The position numbers and the translations under genes are program-made. From Sycobia sp. Sy_11 (Eukaryota > Arthropoda > Insecta > Hymenoptera > Epichrysomallidae), in assembly GCA_018907035.1 (NCBI GenBank), contig JACCIC010000276.1:110001-174000 (forward strand): a DNA stretch of 64,000 bases, read 5' to 3'. Positions 34,321 through 48,520 of this stretch are shown here, piece after piece (the stretch's first letter is position 1; each line of letters begins with the position of its first letter). A model generated the notes under the pieces. That model saw only the letters and a program-made list of their open reading frames with translations, had not been told where the DNA came from and ran no database searches.

Positions 34321-34830
34321 TATAGATATATAGAAATATAGATGTAGATATAAATATATATACCTGGTGAAAGCAGCACGACGAGCAGAAGCCCGCATTC
34401 CCCGTGGGCTTTTTTGCGGAAAATAATTACACGCGCCGTCGTCATCGCCGCCGCTCGCACGGGAGCGCCCGTAAAGGCGCCGCACGCGCGTTCTCTCTAA
34501 AAGGTGTACTATACTCACTATATATACATATATAGAAGAAAATTGCGGCGCGTGCGGCTCAGCGCTTCGAAATTCGATAAACGTTTTAGTGGTAGATGAA
34601 TAGGGGGGCGGTTGTTTCAACCCGAAACCGCACGAATGCTAAGTATATAGTCGCGGGTTTACTTCTGGCTACCGGACGTTCATGGGACGATGGAAGTCGA
34701 TTACCACGATGACCAGACGTTCGGACAAGATCGACGTAGTTATACCCGCGTCTCTATGCATTTGATTGTCGAGAGCGTCTGATTTTGGGAGAAGCTGATC
34801 ACATTATTTTAAGAGATTACGTTAGATCGT

Positions 34831-35432
34831 TAAATACCGCTATTCAAACACCTATAACAGCCTCTTTTCGTGCTATCTTTTGAAATTTATTATGCGCACT
34901 ACTACTGATATGATTGAAAGTATAAAATGTCGTACCTTCCTGCATATCTCACGTGATTTATTCAAAATATTGTTTTAAGAGGTTATTTGTATAAGCAATG
35001 CTTTTGAATGTAAACGCCATAAACCGTATCTATCAACTTCTTTGTATAAAACTTGTGCTCAAATTTAGAAAATCTAACAATTCTGATAGGATACAATGAA
35101 ATAAATAACAACTGAAATCTTATTTATGAAATTTTAACATTACATTCAACACTATTTGTACTATACTGGTAGTTGAAATATTATTAGAACAATTAATTCA
35201 AATCGTAAAATTTTACGAGTAAATTATTATCATTTTATTAATCGTTTAAGTATTATTTCTTTAATGAGTAGAATCAATATTGCGTATCCATTGTAAACAT
35301 TAAAATTTTTATGATGGATTATGACTAGGAATTTTATATTGCTTCGAGGAGGGTGGACTTTATTTCTTCTCAGTGGAGAAATTGTCATTGTTTCCTTGAT
35401 AAAGAAAAAAGCTACAAAATTAGGAATTACTT
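34831..35432. other. AT-rich, nothing recognised
   Basis: No coding or element signal seen. Confidence 0.6.
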
Positions 35433-35793
35433 AAGTTTTAGTTTAGTGGGGATAGGGATATGCATAAATCAGAATATTAATATAAGGTATAGTTTAGTCC
35501 CCGATGAGGAGCCGTAGCGAGCTCGAAACGTTGGACAAGTCTTCAATTAGGTAAGGGTGTTGGGGACAGTCAGACTGCACCTTACGAACAAAGAATTTTT
35601 TCAGCTAATATTTTATTTTCAGATTAGTCTACGGGGGTGATTTTAAACAGGGACAGTCTGACTGTCATTATAATTTTCAATTAATTATATGTTGACATGT
35701 ATTGGTATTGATATAAATATATATTAATATTATTATGTATTAATTTTAATTTATTAATCTGACTATAAGACCAATAGAAACATTTATTAATTT
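35433..35793 (+). mobile_element. PLE terminal unit with ribozyme, copy 3
   Basis: It begins within the non-coding stretch downstream of the GIY-YIG gene (GTGGGGATAGGGATATG), then carries the hammerhead-like motif (35497-35536), the 72 nt intron-like segment (35551-35622), the exact 13 bp inverted repeat (35565-35577 with 35654-35666), and a terminal motif diverged to GACTATAAGACCAATAG. Its middle tract is TA-rich rather than (TTTTA)n, like copy 5, so two subfamilies are present. Confidence 0.85.
35497..35536 (+). ncRNA. Hammerhead-ribozyme-like motif, PLE copy 3
   Basis: Stem I is GUCC (35497-35500) with GGAC (35533-35536), fully paired. Stem II is GAGC with GCUC, fully paired around an 8 nt loop. 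GAAAC is at 35525-35529. The core reads CCGAUGA, so U4 is replaced by C, which should abolish activity. Cleavage in an intact version would fall between 35532 and 35533. Confidence 0.6.
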
Positions 35794-38430
35794 AAGAGAG
35801 TATCATACTTTAGTCCTGAGGGAATGTTAGGTTCTAAATCTTGAAAGAGCTCATTTTGGAGGTATTAGGATTACTTTATAGCATCTGGATCACGTTTTTA
35901 ACCTTTAATCACATTAAATTATTAATTTAATAAATTATTATTTTATTAAATCACATTAATTGAATCACATTAATTGCTTAATATCACATTCGTAACCTAC
36001 GTCTGATAGTCTCTTCATTGTAGAACTAAATTCCTTAGATCTCCTTAAGCCGAAAGAAAAATTATTTTTCGGTAAAAATCCATTCGAAAAAATTTGATCC
36101 ACCCGATGTCAAAATCGCTCATTTTAGACTTTAATAAATTTTGTAAATTTGGGTATAATACCAAGAATCGATGATTTTCGTCTCAAAAGTTAAATTATTC
36201 ATCTATTAATGTCTTTATATCGTTTTCATTGCTACGAGTGAAATGTGTAACTGCAGAGTTTTATCTTCGTGCTTTAAAATATTTGGAAAGAAATCCTTGT
36301 GCATTTGAATCGTTTCTATCTCGAAAGTCTTAGCGATTTGTTTCTGTCATTTAAAACTGTACTATTTTGTCAAGGTCAGTAGTTTTATATCTTCCAATAA
36401 TAAAATATTCATTACTATTTAGAAATTTAGAGTCTTGATATTAAACCTAGTATTCAAGGACGAAATCGCATTAATTTAAAATATTATGAAATACAATTTT
36501 ATAATAATTTTTTTGTTTTTATTTAAAGCGTTTTCCGCGAATATAAGCCTAACATATAAATAAGACAAAACCAGAGAAAGTATACTTTTTTACCTGTATA
36601 TTATTTTATTTTGAAGTTGGCAATAACACAAAAATAAGATGAAGATTAAATAATTTTTATTATTTTCATAGCTTCTTACGAGATGCTATTTTAATTGCAT
36701 TTTATGTTGGCATCGGGTGAGAAATTCTCTACTCTTTTTTAGATTTTATGAGAATTCCACTAACCTCCACCTACTCTGCCATCGGTGTCCCTGTACTACT
36801 TAATTAAAACAATGCAATAGGTTTTCGGAAATCATTATACAGAAGGCGTGAATTGTTTAAATAATACTTGTTAGCAAGCATTTTTTGTTTTCTCCCTTTC
36901 ATATGCAGCATGTAGAGCGCGTCTAACTTTATAACGCTACGTACTATATGTCGAAGGTAGGTAATATTTTTTTTACGACACCGCGCACTATGTTCGATTC
37001 TTAATCTTCGGCATATTTGAGACAATCACCGGAGTCCAAGAGTGCGTTTACCACGAAGTGTGCCACCTATACACGAATAAAGTTTTGTTCAAGTTTAGCA
37101 CCGCGCGGTCTTAAACAATAAGCGGAACGTGCTCTCGTCCAAACTCCCGCGAGGGCTTCGAGACTTTTATTTTCATGAAATTACGGCGAATTAAAGTTAA
37201 TACGTTAATTAAGCCTGGAGCTGTGGCGTGTGCATGCTCGTGCGCGTGCCCAGCACACTATATACATGCGAAATCTAATCGAATTCAGTGCAGCGGCGCG
37301 GCGCGCGCAAATGGTCCGCCAGAGATGAAAGGGTCCAATTGTAAAATTAAAGCCGGCCGCGACGTTGCGCAAGCCCGTTGTCTACAGAGGTCGATGGGGG
37401 GGAGTGAATATAAGAGAAAGAATGGGGTATTTTAAAAATGATTGTCAGCTGCAGTTGACCTTCCTGTTAAATAAGGTGTGCAGCGCGCACCGGACTGTCG
37501 GCGTGCACTACTTGTCACGATAAGCTAAACTCTCGACAGGGTCTTACCGATTCCCTCAGCAGCCGACTCGATGAAATTCTTTATAGACTTTCCTGCTATT
37601 TAGCCTAGAAACGCTTGCTTTATTTTAGGTTGGCGTTCAGATTATGCCAAACATAATGCTTCAAATGTTATTTTTTTTTCTTTATCGAAGTTGGACTGTT
37701 GTAAATTATGCTTAGAAATACTGCAATAAAGTGCATTATAATAACCTTTAACAAGCCAAAATATATTTTGGAAATTGTAACAAGTATGAACAGAAAACAA
37801 CAAAGGAATTTGATAAAATTTCGCTTATTCTCTTATTTTAGTATCTGAGACTTATCTAAGAATTTCTAAACAATTATTGTCGTAAAAATATTAGCCCGAT
37901 GGCTGGGTTTGCGAATTCCTAAATGAGTTGTTCATCTTAAGGATTGAGGCCGCTTACTTTGAGATGATAGGTGGAAAAAATATATCGCTACATATTGGTT
38001 GATTGCGGATCTATCTTAGAGTGTCAAAGTTGTTGTTATATTATTTATAAAATGTATTACTCGAAGAATAAAGTTTTTTCTATTTCTTAATCATTTATAA
38101 CCAACAAAATATCCTTTTCAGACTTATTCTTCAAAAATGTGTGCTTGTTCGGAGATTTGTTTTTTCTTTTGAAGTTTTACGATAGATCATATTCGGCTTT
38201 TTGAAATGAACGTATAGATACGATCATAATAAATTTCTATACACCGTTATTACTAGGCCTTCAAACCACTATATTATAATATCCGAATTACTGATTGTCG
38301 TTGAAATTGAACGTATCGCGAGAAGATTGCAATCGCTAATTTTATTCGTGTTTTATAAACGGTCTCGAGTGATTTGTCAAAGACCGTATTATTACATAAA
38401 TAAGAGAGCTTTTAAAATATTAGAGAGGAG
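35794..38430. other. Intergenic with CpG-rich patch
   Basis: AT-rich apart from a patch at about 37041-37600 (GGCGCGGCGCGCG and similar) whose frame at 37175-37435 resembles no known protein. Three AATCACATTAA-like repeats occur near 35905-35980. No gene supported. Confidence 0.5.
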
Positions 38431-38960
38431 GTAAAATAATTGTCCGGCTCCAAGTTATTTATCTATGTATACGCGGACGCATGTGCGCGTACGTGGGTGC
38501 GCGCAACGAAAATGTAAAAATTTCTAATTACACATTAGCTCATTTGCGCGCGTGCGCACACGTATGCACGATGCAAAATTAGGCGCTGTAAACATTTTGC
38601 AATCCCCGGCGCAGTGCAGCTAATACGAGAACGTAATACGTTGTGCTGGTGCCTCCCGAGCGCGGATTCCTTATATACTTCGAGTCTGGTGTAAGGGATC
38701 TTCATTAAAATGGACCCGCGGCATTTGGATAATAATTGCAGGAGCGTCCCTCCCACTGAGAGTTGCTAGACATCGTTATTTGGTATACAATTGCAACTGT
38801 CGGTCCGCCATATATATATATATTATTCAGGAGTTCCTTACGATGTGCTGCGAACGGCAGCGCATTTTTCACGCAGTTGTATGAGAGAGTAAAAGTGTAT
38901 TAAAAAAAAGAAATATCGCTCAGGAATTTTCTCTTCCTTTTCTAATCATCGACTTACAGG
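38431..38960. other. CpG-rich patch
   Basis: Alternating purine-pyrimidine stretches (GTGCGCGTACGTGGGTGCGC) and mixed-composition sequence without a credible frame. Possibly regulatory. Confidence 0.4.
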
Positions 38961-40858
38961 CAGAGTATAGTTGTTGAACTGCCCGATGCGAGAGAATCTA
39001 TACTATATTATTATGGAGCAGACGCGACAAAGCGTTAGAAAAAGATGATAGATCGTGATAAGGAATGAAAGTGAATTTCTGTTTTCTAATGCTCGGACGA
39101 ACCACGTCGAATCAGTTTCGAAATAAGAAGTTGGCATGCATTATTCACTTATTACATTTGGGTTATGGTTTCCAAATACTACAGGCGTAGTGGAGAGTAC
39201 AGGTTTGTCCGTTATAATTATACGTACATTAGTAGTTCAGAGATCATTCAAGCTGATTATTATTTTAGATTAAGAAATGAATTTTGGTGATTAGCGGAGC
39301 TATTTTCAAAGGCCTATATCAATTAAGCATAAATACAATTCATATATGAAATTTTTCTAGAATTTTTTAATACCTATAATAATAATTCGTTCCCTTCCAA
39401 ACTCATCATTCTATACGTAAGAAATAAGAAATAATTTTTTAATATAATTATCAAAGTAGTGAATAGATTTTTAAAGAGAGCATGCACGCTAAATTACATC
39501 TAGAGCGAGTAAAGTATACTTCTCTTGCAAAGTTCGGCATTATTTTATAAAAGTCAAGAATAATATGAAATTATAGGGTTTTTCCTATAAAAATTGTGAA
39601 ACGCTTGTGCTCAATAATTTTTTTATGAATTAGAAGATTATAAAACATATAGTAAAATTAAAATTATTTACACATGTCTATTTTGTATCAGTAGGTAATA
39701 ATATTAACATTTAAACTTCAAACATTATCTACCAATGGGCAGAAACGAAGATTTTTATAACGCTTCTTTATCTAAATATGACTCACCCGAGCCTTTTTCA
39801 TATAGACTCTTGTTAAAGCTTTTTCTTCGAACAAAATAAATTTCATAAAAGGCTCATTCTTCTTAACGGTTTTGTTTATTATTTTGTTAAATAAATCTAA
39901 CCTGTAATAATAATTTGTACAATGTTCGTTGTTCGTGTCACTTTAATGAATATAATGTTTTGTTATTAAATTTTTAACAAGAAAGCGTTAACAGGTGATA
40001 CATTATTTCTATATAACAATTATATTATTATTCGATTATGTTAAAAGAATACAATGTTTCCAAGCGCTAATTGCTTAAATAAGCCATTGTTCCAGATAAA
40101 CAAGAAAAAATTAATTTAATTATGGTCCAATCGATTTACGAAGTTCTAATTTGTTGAAAAAATTATTATTATTCCAGCAAAGAAAGGCTGCATTGCTCAG
40201 ATTTCATTATTCATAGACTAATTTATAGTCTTTCAATGCAACTAACTGTTTTACGGTCGTATTAACGAATTGCCGCGGCAAATGGTTCGAAATAAAATTC
40301 GTAATGTATTAAAGCTTTCAACAATCTACGGCATGCTTTCATTAACTCGAGCAGTATATAGTTACACAGCGCATTTAAATACGAGCACGATATCGCGGTT
40401 CTAAAACAACAATATTCAGCCTATTCTTTTATATTATAGTGGTGCTCCGTTTGACAAACTTGATTTTTAGTTATGCAAGCACCATAGGTTTGGGCTATAC
40501 TATACAGTTTTTGCCGCCTCAGAAACTATGGGGAGGAAACATAAAAAAAAAGAGAAAGAAAAATAGAGGCGCTTCGTCGGTGTCCTTGCCGCTGACAAGA
40601 CAAAAGCTCCTCCGGCGATTTGAGGAAATGCCACGCCGCGTCGTCGCTGCGCGGCTTCTCTTTCACCGATGCGCAAATACGGCCTCGAACGAAAAAACCG
40701 TATGGGCATGTATAACATATAGCTTTGCTCAAGAACGGCAAAGAATAATAACCTGCCGTGCAATTATTCATTTCAAGAAAAAATTAACTTATTTCAATGC
40801 GCTCCTTACGATTTTACGTTTGCAGCAAGAGTTCTTGACTCATTTTTAGTAAAATACA

Positions 40859-40895
<37 letters not shown>

Positions 40896-42540
40896 TAAGT
40901 AAATAATTCTATGACACCTACACCTGGATTATTTTTGTTATTTCTAATATTTCTGATAATATTCTGTTATATATTTAATGAACTATTTCTTTATTTGAAT
41001 AAACATACATATACCTTGTTTATGAAATGAGTTATAATTAATCAGATCTAGATGCTGAAACTAATAGAAGCTAGAATTCCTCTCTGATCTTTTAAAATCA
41101 GATATTTGATTATGTAAATGATTGAAAAACTGAAATTCGAATTTCGAAAAAAGAAAGCTTATGATTTTAATCCGACAATTTTATCTAATGGAATTATTTC
41201 TCTACACGTACTTCATACGTGCGCGCGAATGCGTGTGTGTGTATTACATATAAGTATATCATTGTGACATATAAGTATATGCTTAGTACGTAAATATCTT
41301 CTTATTTTTGTATAATAAATCCTGTGATACTATATTATACTTTAAATACATCTGCAGTGTTCAAACAATTTGAAGCAGTTGGTCAATCTCGAAATTATCG
41401 TGAAAGCAATCATTTTGAATATAATCGATATGTACATATATGTAGACCCGATGCCTAATATATATTATGCCTATACCGACTGATTTAAAAAGGAGCATTC
41501 GAAAATGTAACAATGTGCGTTCGTTTTCAAATAGAAGATGCATATCGATCGATCATTTTTTTACGCGAATCCGCCACTTATCTTCCTCATACGTACTTCA
41601 CGTGTGTTTTCAATTTCGTAACTGCGATACAGTATAATATATATGATCTCCACACCGCTATTTACGGAGCTCGACAAGACAACTCTTAGAATATTCTGTC
41701 CAGTTTTGTATCGGAATTCAGTACTAATACAAAAGTAAGAACGTAGAAAAGATGCCGAGTTAAAATCAACAAAAACTCAAAGTCTGTCTTCACAGGATTT
41801 ACTAAGTGGATATTGCAAGAAACTCTTGAAAACGCCTTATTATTCAAAATATTCAATAAATTGGAAGGCCAACGTTACTTAAGTACTTTTTAGAATTCAG
41901 GAAGCGAAAATTGGACTAACTTATGGGCTTATTATGAAATTTGGTTAAATTATCTCTTGCTACAGTCACTCATGTTTTACTTTAATCTTTATCAGATTCG
42001 AAAATGTCACTTCATTGCAAAGGAAGACTTGCTACGATAACATTTGTTTTTATAGTTGAGTTTTTGCTAAGCCTCTACATTGACTGAAATAATATCGATT
42101 AATGAAAATGTATATACATCTAATGCTTTTCCTCCAATTCACAAATCACCTTCATAACACTTCCATTCAAATTATTAAAGAATATTATCTAATTTAGTCC
42201 ACGTACTCGATATTAAATTTGCATTATTAGGATACCTTAAAATATGAATACTTACAAGTCACTCACTCTTATTTACATTTAATATACTGTTTCAAAATAT
42301 CCACATTTTCAAAATGAAAATATTGCAGAGGATTCTTTCAGATGTTCTTATAATTCCGACATAAATTTGTATTTCGTAAACTATATTCATATTCATACAT
42401 TCTATTTTTAAATATTTACCTGTTTGTTCAATACAACATTAATTTTAATCGTTCCAATTGATTTTATGTACTATTCCTTCTTATAAATGATGGCAACTAT
42501 TTTTGTGCGATTAGATTAATTTGCGCAGATAAATTTTTTT
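38961..42540. other. Mostly AT-rich intergenic
   Basis: A frame at 40439-40849 passes through a mildly GC-rich patch but matches no family. A (CA)n run lies at 40859-40893. Nothing else seen. Confidence 0.5.
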
Positions 42541-42759
42541 AATGGACGACCTTCCATGGAATTTCACTTTCTTCGCCCGGGATCGCGAGGATTGCGAAGA
42601 GACCGGGGGGGGGGGTGCAAGTGCAAATGGACGGGAAAAAAGAATCCGTGCACGCATGCGCTCGATGTAGTTATGGGAGTAAAAATTACACACATAGTGT
42701 GGGGAGTAATTTTTCCTGTTATCCCAGTCACATCGTAAACTGTGAGAGCTGGCAAAAAA

Positions 42760-42790
<31 letters not shown>

Positions 42791-43700
42791 TACTCTCTCT
42801 CTCTCCCTTTTTTGATTCTTCTCGGTGAGCGAGGAGAAGGAGAACGGGTAATTTCGTTTTTCTTTACCGCTTAGCTCTCGTCCTCCCGCCCCACGATCCT
42901 TTCTCTGCCCTCATCCGAGACGATATACACACGTACTCCTAATTACCACAGGCTCTTGTTATTATCACACCGAGGATACTCGTGCAGTTCTAATTCTCTT
43001 GCAAGTGCGCTTATGTAGCTTAAAGATGAATGCGTGTGTGTGTATATATATACATACTATATATATATAGTTTGCCCCCTCACTGCAGTCCTTCACTGGA
43101 ATTTGACGATCGCCTCCGACATAACGTATGCTTTTTTCAAACTTATATATCCTTTCGCGAATGTTTACGAAGGTAGAATTGTACGTAACCTGCAATGCAC
43201 CTCGCCAAAGGCGATCAGTTCAGCATATACATACACATATACAGAGCATAAATTTCTCTATGGTACTTTCGAAAACACACCAGTGAGCCCATTTTTTTGG
43301 TTTTATCGCAACCACACACTCGTACTGAGTCTAATTTTCTCGTAGTAGGTATCGTACTTAAGCTTATGGTTGCTTGAGAGTGCGCACGAGCGCAGATCTG
43401 AAAAGAGGGCGAAACGAACAAAACGTGGATTTGCACGTTCGTTTTATTGAGCAGCCACGCGGCGCTCTCTAAGTGTTTTTTGCCGCGCTATCTTGCCCAT
43501 ATAAGATTCTATGTAATTTTGGGTGCTGGCTCATGGCATAAGCGGCCACGAGTATTTATCTTGTCGAAAATTTGGCTATTTTATAATGCTCCTTGCGATA
43601 TTTTTCACGCGCGATTATTTGCAGGTTGGAAACGACGCTTATTCGATACTCAATTGATTATAAAGGCTTGTATTAACGCTACAGATTTCTTTTTTATCAT
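42541..43700. other. CpG-richer patches with (TA)n/(CT)n
   Basis: Contains a G11 run near 42605, (TA)n at 42764-42790 next to CT repeats, and mixed-composition segments to about 43650. No recognisable protein; possible regulatory DNA. Confidence 0.4.
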
Positions 43701-44374
43701 CTTTATGTATTGCTCTGCGGTATCTTAATTACTTTCCTTTGCATTTTTTAAAGAATTATATATTAATTATATTATATATCGATTTATTGGATAGAATTAT
43801 AGTTCATTATAAAAGAATAGATTTAAATAAAAAATGTGAAGATAATAAATTGAATTTTGAAAAATAGGTGGCTCATTAGAGTATTATTATACGATTACAG
43901 CCAGAGTAAGAAGGTAGAAACAAAACGAATGTTCTGCTTATATAGATTGAAATCAATGTTTACCTATAAAGAGCAAATAATGATTTATATCGCTGAAGGC
44001 AACTGCTCGAGAAAAGAAAGTATATACACGACTGAGTACTTATTGTCTCCAGTTTATATATATGCACATACATCGAAATGAACGAGCAAGAAGCACGTTT
44101 GCGATGCATATAGTTTTCCCCCTTACCGTTCGCAATTTCGAAAGACGTTAATAAGTACGAAGCTTCCAAGCTAAAAACGATTGCGAGTTAAATAACAGGT
44201 AAAAATTGAAAACAGCATGGAATAACTTATATAAAATTGTTAAGTCGTACGCGATAGCTAATCTTCGGCGTTAAAACGAATGTTGTTGAAAAACACTGGT
44301 GCGCATTATGTGGTAGAAAGATTTTTTTATTCTCCTATTGAGGCACAGTGAGAGGAAGGGAGGGAAGGAGGCAA

Positions 44375-44405
<31 letters not shown>

Positions 44406-45932
44406 CTCGGAAAGTGCAGAACAGGTGCATGTGCATATGTGCGGGGATTTACGTAAGCGCGCATAACAGGCGGTTAATAAGAAAATGGATCATGTAAACG
44501 ACCTTTAAGTGACGGGTAAGAAAGTGAAGTCGGAATTTTGCGCCCGCCCACTTTTCAGTCGGGACAATGCGGGCTTTTACGACTATATCTATATGCATAC
44601 ACGAACCGCTCCCGCGACCACCAATCTCCTCGATTTTGTCAGCTGATATTTCTCTCGTTGGTCTTTTTAGAAATGATAGAACTTGCACCGTTTTTGACAC
44701 TGCGGCAGATTTGTTTTGGCACTTAGTCGTTTAATTATGCAAAGCCAAGAACTTCTTACTTATACTACGTAAATCGTTATTCGTGTTTTACTGTAGTTTA
44801 TGTAACCCTGCATTTTATTTTATGATAAATATTGCAGATTTTTTATAATAACATTACCAACCAAATTTTTAGTTCTAAGGAACTTCTATTACAATATTAA
44901 TTTTGTTAATTTATTTAATTTTTTTCTTATGTAATTAGAGTTTAAATAATAACTGCGATAAGAATTTGTTACGACTAAATTGTTCAAAGCTCTATATTAA
45001 AAATAATACATAATATTCTTAGTACGTATTATCTGTGAAAGAAAGAGAAAGATAAAATAATTTTCAAATCACATCACGTACAAGTGTAGATTACTGAAAT
45101 AGACGGATTTTAAGGAATAATTAGGTTCAATTTGCATTTGAGACATTCAGAACACTGTTTCTAAAGGAAATTCCACTTAAAGAAAGTATCTTTTAAAAAC
45201 CTTTTTTACAATTTGCATTTGCTTAAGCGTTAATGTATTAAGATTGTCGTATATCTGAAATGTTGGCCAGTATGTGGGTGAAATAACCATTCACCGTAAT
45301 ATGGATGGAAAGTTATGCATAACTGATTTTGAACACGTTTTGCACTTATCGAAACAAAATTAAATAAATGGAAATCTGCAGTAAAGAGGCTTTTATACGT
45401 ACGTTATCTTGATAAAATTCAGGAACTTATATTTGAGATTAATGTTTGTAAGTAACAAATGAAAATTCCGTACCAAAGAAAAAGTTAATTTTGTTTTAAA
45501 TTCGATAATTTATTGAAATATTGGAGAACACAATTTTTATTCATGTTTATTAATTTATAATTATTATAAAGGATTCATATTTTCTAGATACATTAAGCAA
45601 AATTAATTTAAGGTGGATATTAATGTATGATAATGATACTTTTAGTTGAAGCCACTGAAGCAATATAATTTCATCTATAACATTACATCTGTATCTAATT
45701 TATGCTAAGCTTTAGCACCTTTCATTAATAAAGATTTGCTGAAAATTAGCGCACTTTTAGCCCGTGAGAAACTTACATGAACTGAAGAGTCTAAAATAAC
45801 ATGTAGTAAAATTTTATTGTTAGCATATTAAATTGACACAATCACAAGATAATGGCCGTATATTAAAGTATGTACGAAAGCTGATACTTTAGTAAATCTG
45901 ATCAAAACTTATAGCATGGTATTGCATAGAAG

Positions 45933-45934
<2 letters not shown>
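43701..45934. other. AT-rich intergenic, nothing recognised
   Basis: Includes a short (GA)n at 44381-44405 beside a less AT-rich patch (44340-44700). No gene recognised. Confidence 0.55.

Positions 45935-46012
<78 letters not shown>
45935..46012. repeat. (GT)n microsatellite
   Basis: About 78 bp of uninterrupted GT. Confidence 0.95.
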
Positions 46013-46015
<3 letters not shown>

Positions 46016-47896
46016 GTAGAAAAATTATTATTTTCAAACGAATGAAGGAAGACGTAAGACAAGCTATGAAGAATCCTTGATTTAGTAATATTATTTCGGC
46101 GACGAACGTATAACTGCGGTGCTATCCCAATCGCTTTTTATTAATACTAAATAATTCTGCATATTTTTAGATAGAGCCCGGAGCCTCTGTGTAATGCTCG
46201 GAAAATATTGTTCGAATGAGAAAACTAGGATATAAAAATTTTTACTAGTTTTTTACGGGACGGGGAGGGGGTAGGGTAGGGTATACCCTCGGTTCTATAA
46301 TAGGATGATCTATTATGCCCAGTTGTTGTATAGTGTTATAGCTTTCAAAGATAGATTTATATTGTTATTGAAAACGAATAACGAACAGTACGCAGTCGGA
46401 TATAAAAGAAGTTTTTTTTTTTTTTTTTTTAAAAGACAATTACTGACGTCTTATATAGTCTTCCAAACTTTCCTTTATTATTTACATGAGTTTGCTCTCG
46501 CTTCTCTCCTAAAGGCGAAAGTGGAGCATCATATTTTTCTCCGTAAACTGTAACCGATCGGAGCTACTGGTTCTATTACGTTAGTATATTTTGCTCACTC
46601 AGCTAAATTCATGGTATTCTTACATTATATCATTACATTCTTATAATATATTTAACATTCCATTAGATTTTTCAAGAATAAAGTTGGCGAGTATATTTAA
46701 AGTAAAAACTTTTTACGAGATGTTATTAATTGTCTTACTTATCTAATATAGCCTTAGAGTATTTTATAAATTAATAATTTTAACATGACCGTATTTACAT
46801 AGTTTCATTTATTTATACGTGATCGCTACAGAAACGATTACAATCTGTATTTCTGACAGTATATTTGAAAACTGTAATCTAAATATGTTTGGCGCGTACG
46901 TAAGTATATGTAAAATAAGTATATTAACTTATATATGAATATGGACGTATAATAACTTTTACGAACGATACGCTCTTTTGAAAATGTTTAGGATTTGGAT
47001 ATCGTTCCTAAGCTCGTTGCATTGTGCGTCTCCAAAAAATTAAATACCACCGCGCACAGCTTACGAGCGAGACCAGCGCTTATAACTATTGGGGCGCGGA
47101 CGAAAAAAAATAGGTTAGCCACTTGGAATGCTTATATTATACGCTGGCAGGAAGTGCGCACAGACCTGGTTTGACTTTATTATTTTGCCATGCCAGAATG
47201 AACGAGAGCGTTCAATGCTTTTATATATACTTCAAAATAACAGAGAATTATATAACTGTAAGTATTAGGATGTCTGAATGCATGTATATTAATATTCAGA
47301 TTTTATTCAAGAAGCAATATTTTCCAACTATATACGTTTTTTAAACAAAGGTAGCGGTTGATATTATATATAGAACCAAAGTTATAAGGTCGATGATACT
47401 AGTAGTATTGTCAATATCTGATAAGTTGAAATTTAAATGCATTAGAATTAACAAATCTAATTTTTTGTTTAACAATAACAATATATAAGATTACACAATC
47501 AGGGATAAATTACTTCTCTTTTGAGATCCAAGATCTTTTATCGACCCCTCTCCCTTCTCACAAGAAATAGATTACATAAAAAGTACAAAATAAAAGTTGA
47601 CCGATTTTTTTATAGACATGTATATGAGAAACATTTGAAAATAGTTTATTTTTTAATTAAAACCTGGCAGGCCTGTTGATGGATTTGAAAGATACGATGA
47701 AGTGTTCAGTTTTTTTTTTTTAAATTAATATATTATTGCAAGTTCTATATTTTTATATTTCTACTTTATTAATATATGATAATTTTTTTTTACTTGTTCA
47801 TTTATAATATAATTTCGTCTTTTACGTTTTTCATTTCAACAACTTTCATATTATTTTCCTTTTATTCAGTATATTTGTCCTATCTTTCCTTAAATT
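46013..47896. other. Intergenic, nothing recognised
   Basis: AT-rich with a T run of about 20 near 46411. No gene or element seen. Confidence 0.55.
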
Positions 47897-47970
47897 TCTG
47901 TTGTACAATACTGATACAGTTCTGTTGTACAATTGAGCCTGTTTGTACAATATATTGACCAATATATTGT
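47897..47970. repeat. TGTACAAT repeats and 11 bp palindrome
   Basis: TTCTGTTGTACAAT occurs twice and TGTACAAT a third time within 60 bp. The last leads into a perfect inverted repeat ACAATATATTG (47947-47957) with CAATATATTGT (47960-47970). Confidence 0.8.
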
Positions 47971-48020
47971 CCGATTTACTTGACTTAACATTAAATTGCA
48001 GAATTTTAATATTAAATTTG

Positions 48021-48095
48021 AAGAATCTCAATAATGTAAATTTAATATTAGAGCCATATAAATTGTACAACGCTTATCATTTTTTATTAATATGA
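48021..48095 (+). pseudogene. PLE endonuclease C-terminal tail
   Basis: KNLNNVNLILEPYKLYNAYH in an open frame to TGA 48093-48095 parallels RNRNNVNLMLESGRLDSVYH at the end of the copy 1 endonuclease. Upstream similarity is too weak to trace the catalytic half. Confidence 0.65.
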
Positions 48096-48211
48096 AATTT
48101 GTATTTTGCATTTAAGTCATGGAAGTGGGAGTCCTATAAATGTTACACCAATAAATTTAGAGTGGGGATAGGGTCTATAATTTAGCATGCTGGGTTTTTC
48201 ATTATTATTTA

Positions 48212-48250
48212 GTTCCTGAGGATGAACCGTAGCGGTTCGAAACGTCGGAC
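48212..48250 (+). ncRNA. Hammerhead-ribozyme-like motif, PLE copy 4
   Basis: CUGAGGA (48216-48222) satisfies the core CUGANGA. A five-pair stem II, GAACC with GGUUC, encloses loop GUAGC (48229-48233). GAAAC is at 48239-48243, then GUC ending at 48246, the classic cleavage triplet, and GGAC pairing with GUUC (48212-48215). The best-preserved core and stem II of the three; one extra U sits between A9 and stem II. Confidence 0.65.
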
Positions 48251-48520
48251 ACTGAAGGAGAAAATAAGCTGGTGGGAACAGTCAGATTGTCCTCTGCCAA
48301 CATAGAATATAGTTTATTATTTTTATTATTTTTATTTTGTTTCATATTGCTATTATTTTATTTTATTATTTTTAATTTTTAATCTAATTTACTTTTAGTA
48401 ATAAGTTTTATTTCAGATTTTTTCGGGGTTGACTATAATCAAGGACTATCTGACTGTTATTATTTTAGTTAATATATTATATTATAAAGACTGTAAAACC
48501 GAGAAAAAAATTATTAATTT

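Larger units (their letters stand above)
47986..48520 (+). mobile_element. Divergent PLE, copy 4
   Basis: A different lineage of the same superfamily: the C-terminal tail of the GIY-YIG protein (48021-48095), a hammerhead-like motif (48212-48250), a 16 bp inverted repeat (48277-48292 with 48443-48458), a T/A-rich tract, TTTTTTCGGGGTTGA matching CTACGGGGGTGA, and a terminal GACTGTAAAACCGAGAAA. The GTAAGG donor is not present at the expected place. The left limit is uncertain. Confidence 0.75.

Noticed and set aside
40439..40849. 136-codon plus-strand frame
   Set aside because: Ordinary composition, no domain, and a similar-length frame on the opposite strand.
47947..47970. End of a DNA transposon
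   Set aside because: A short AT-only palindrome with no partner end or target duplication.
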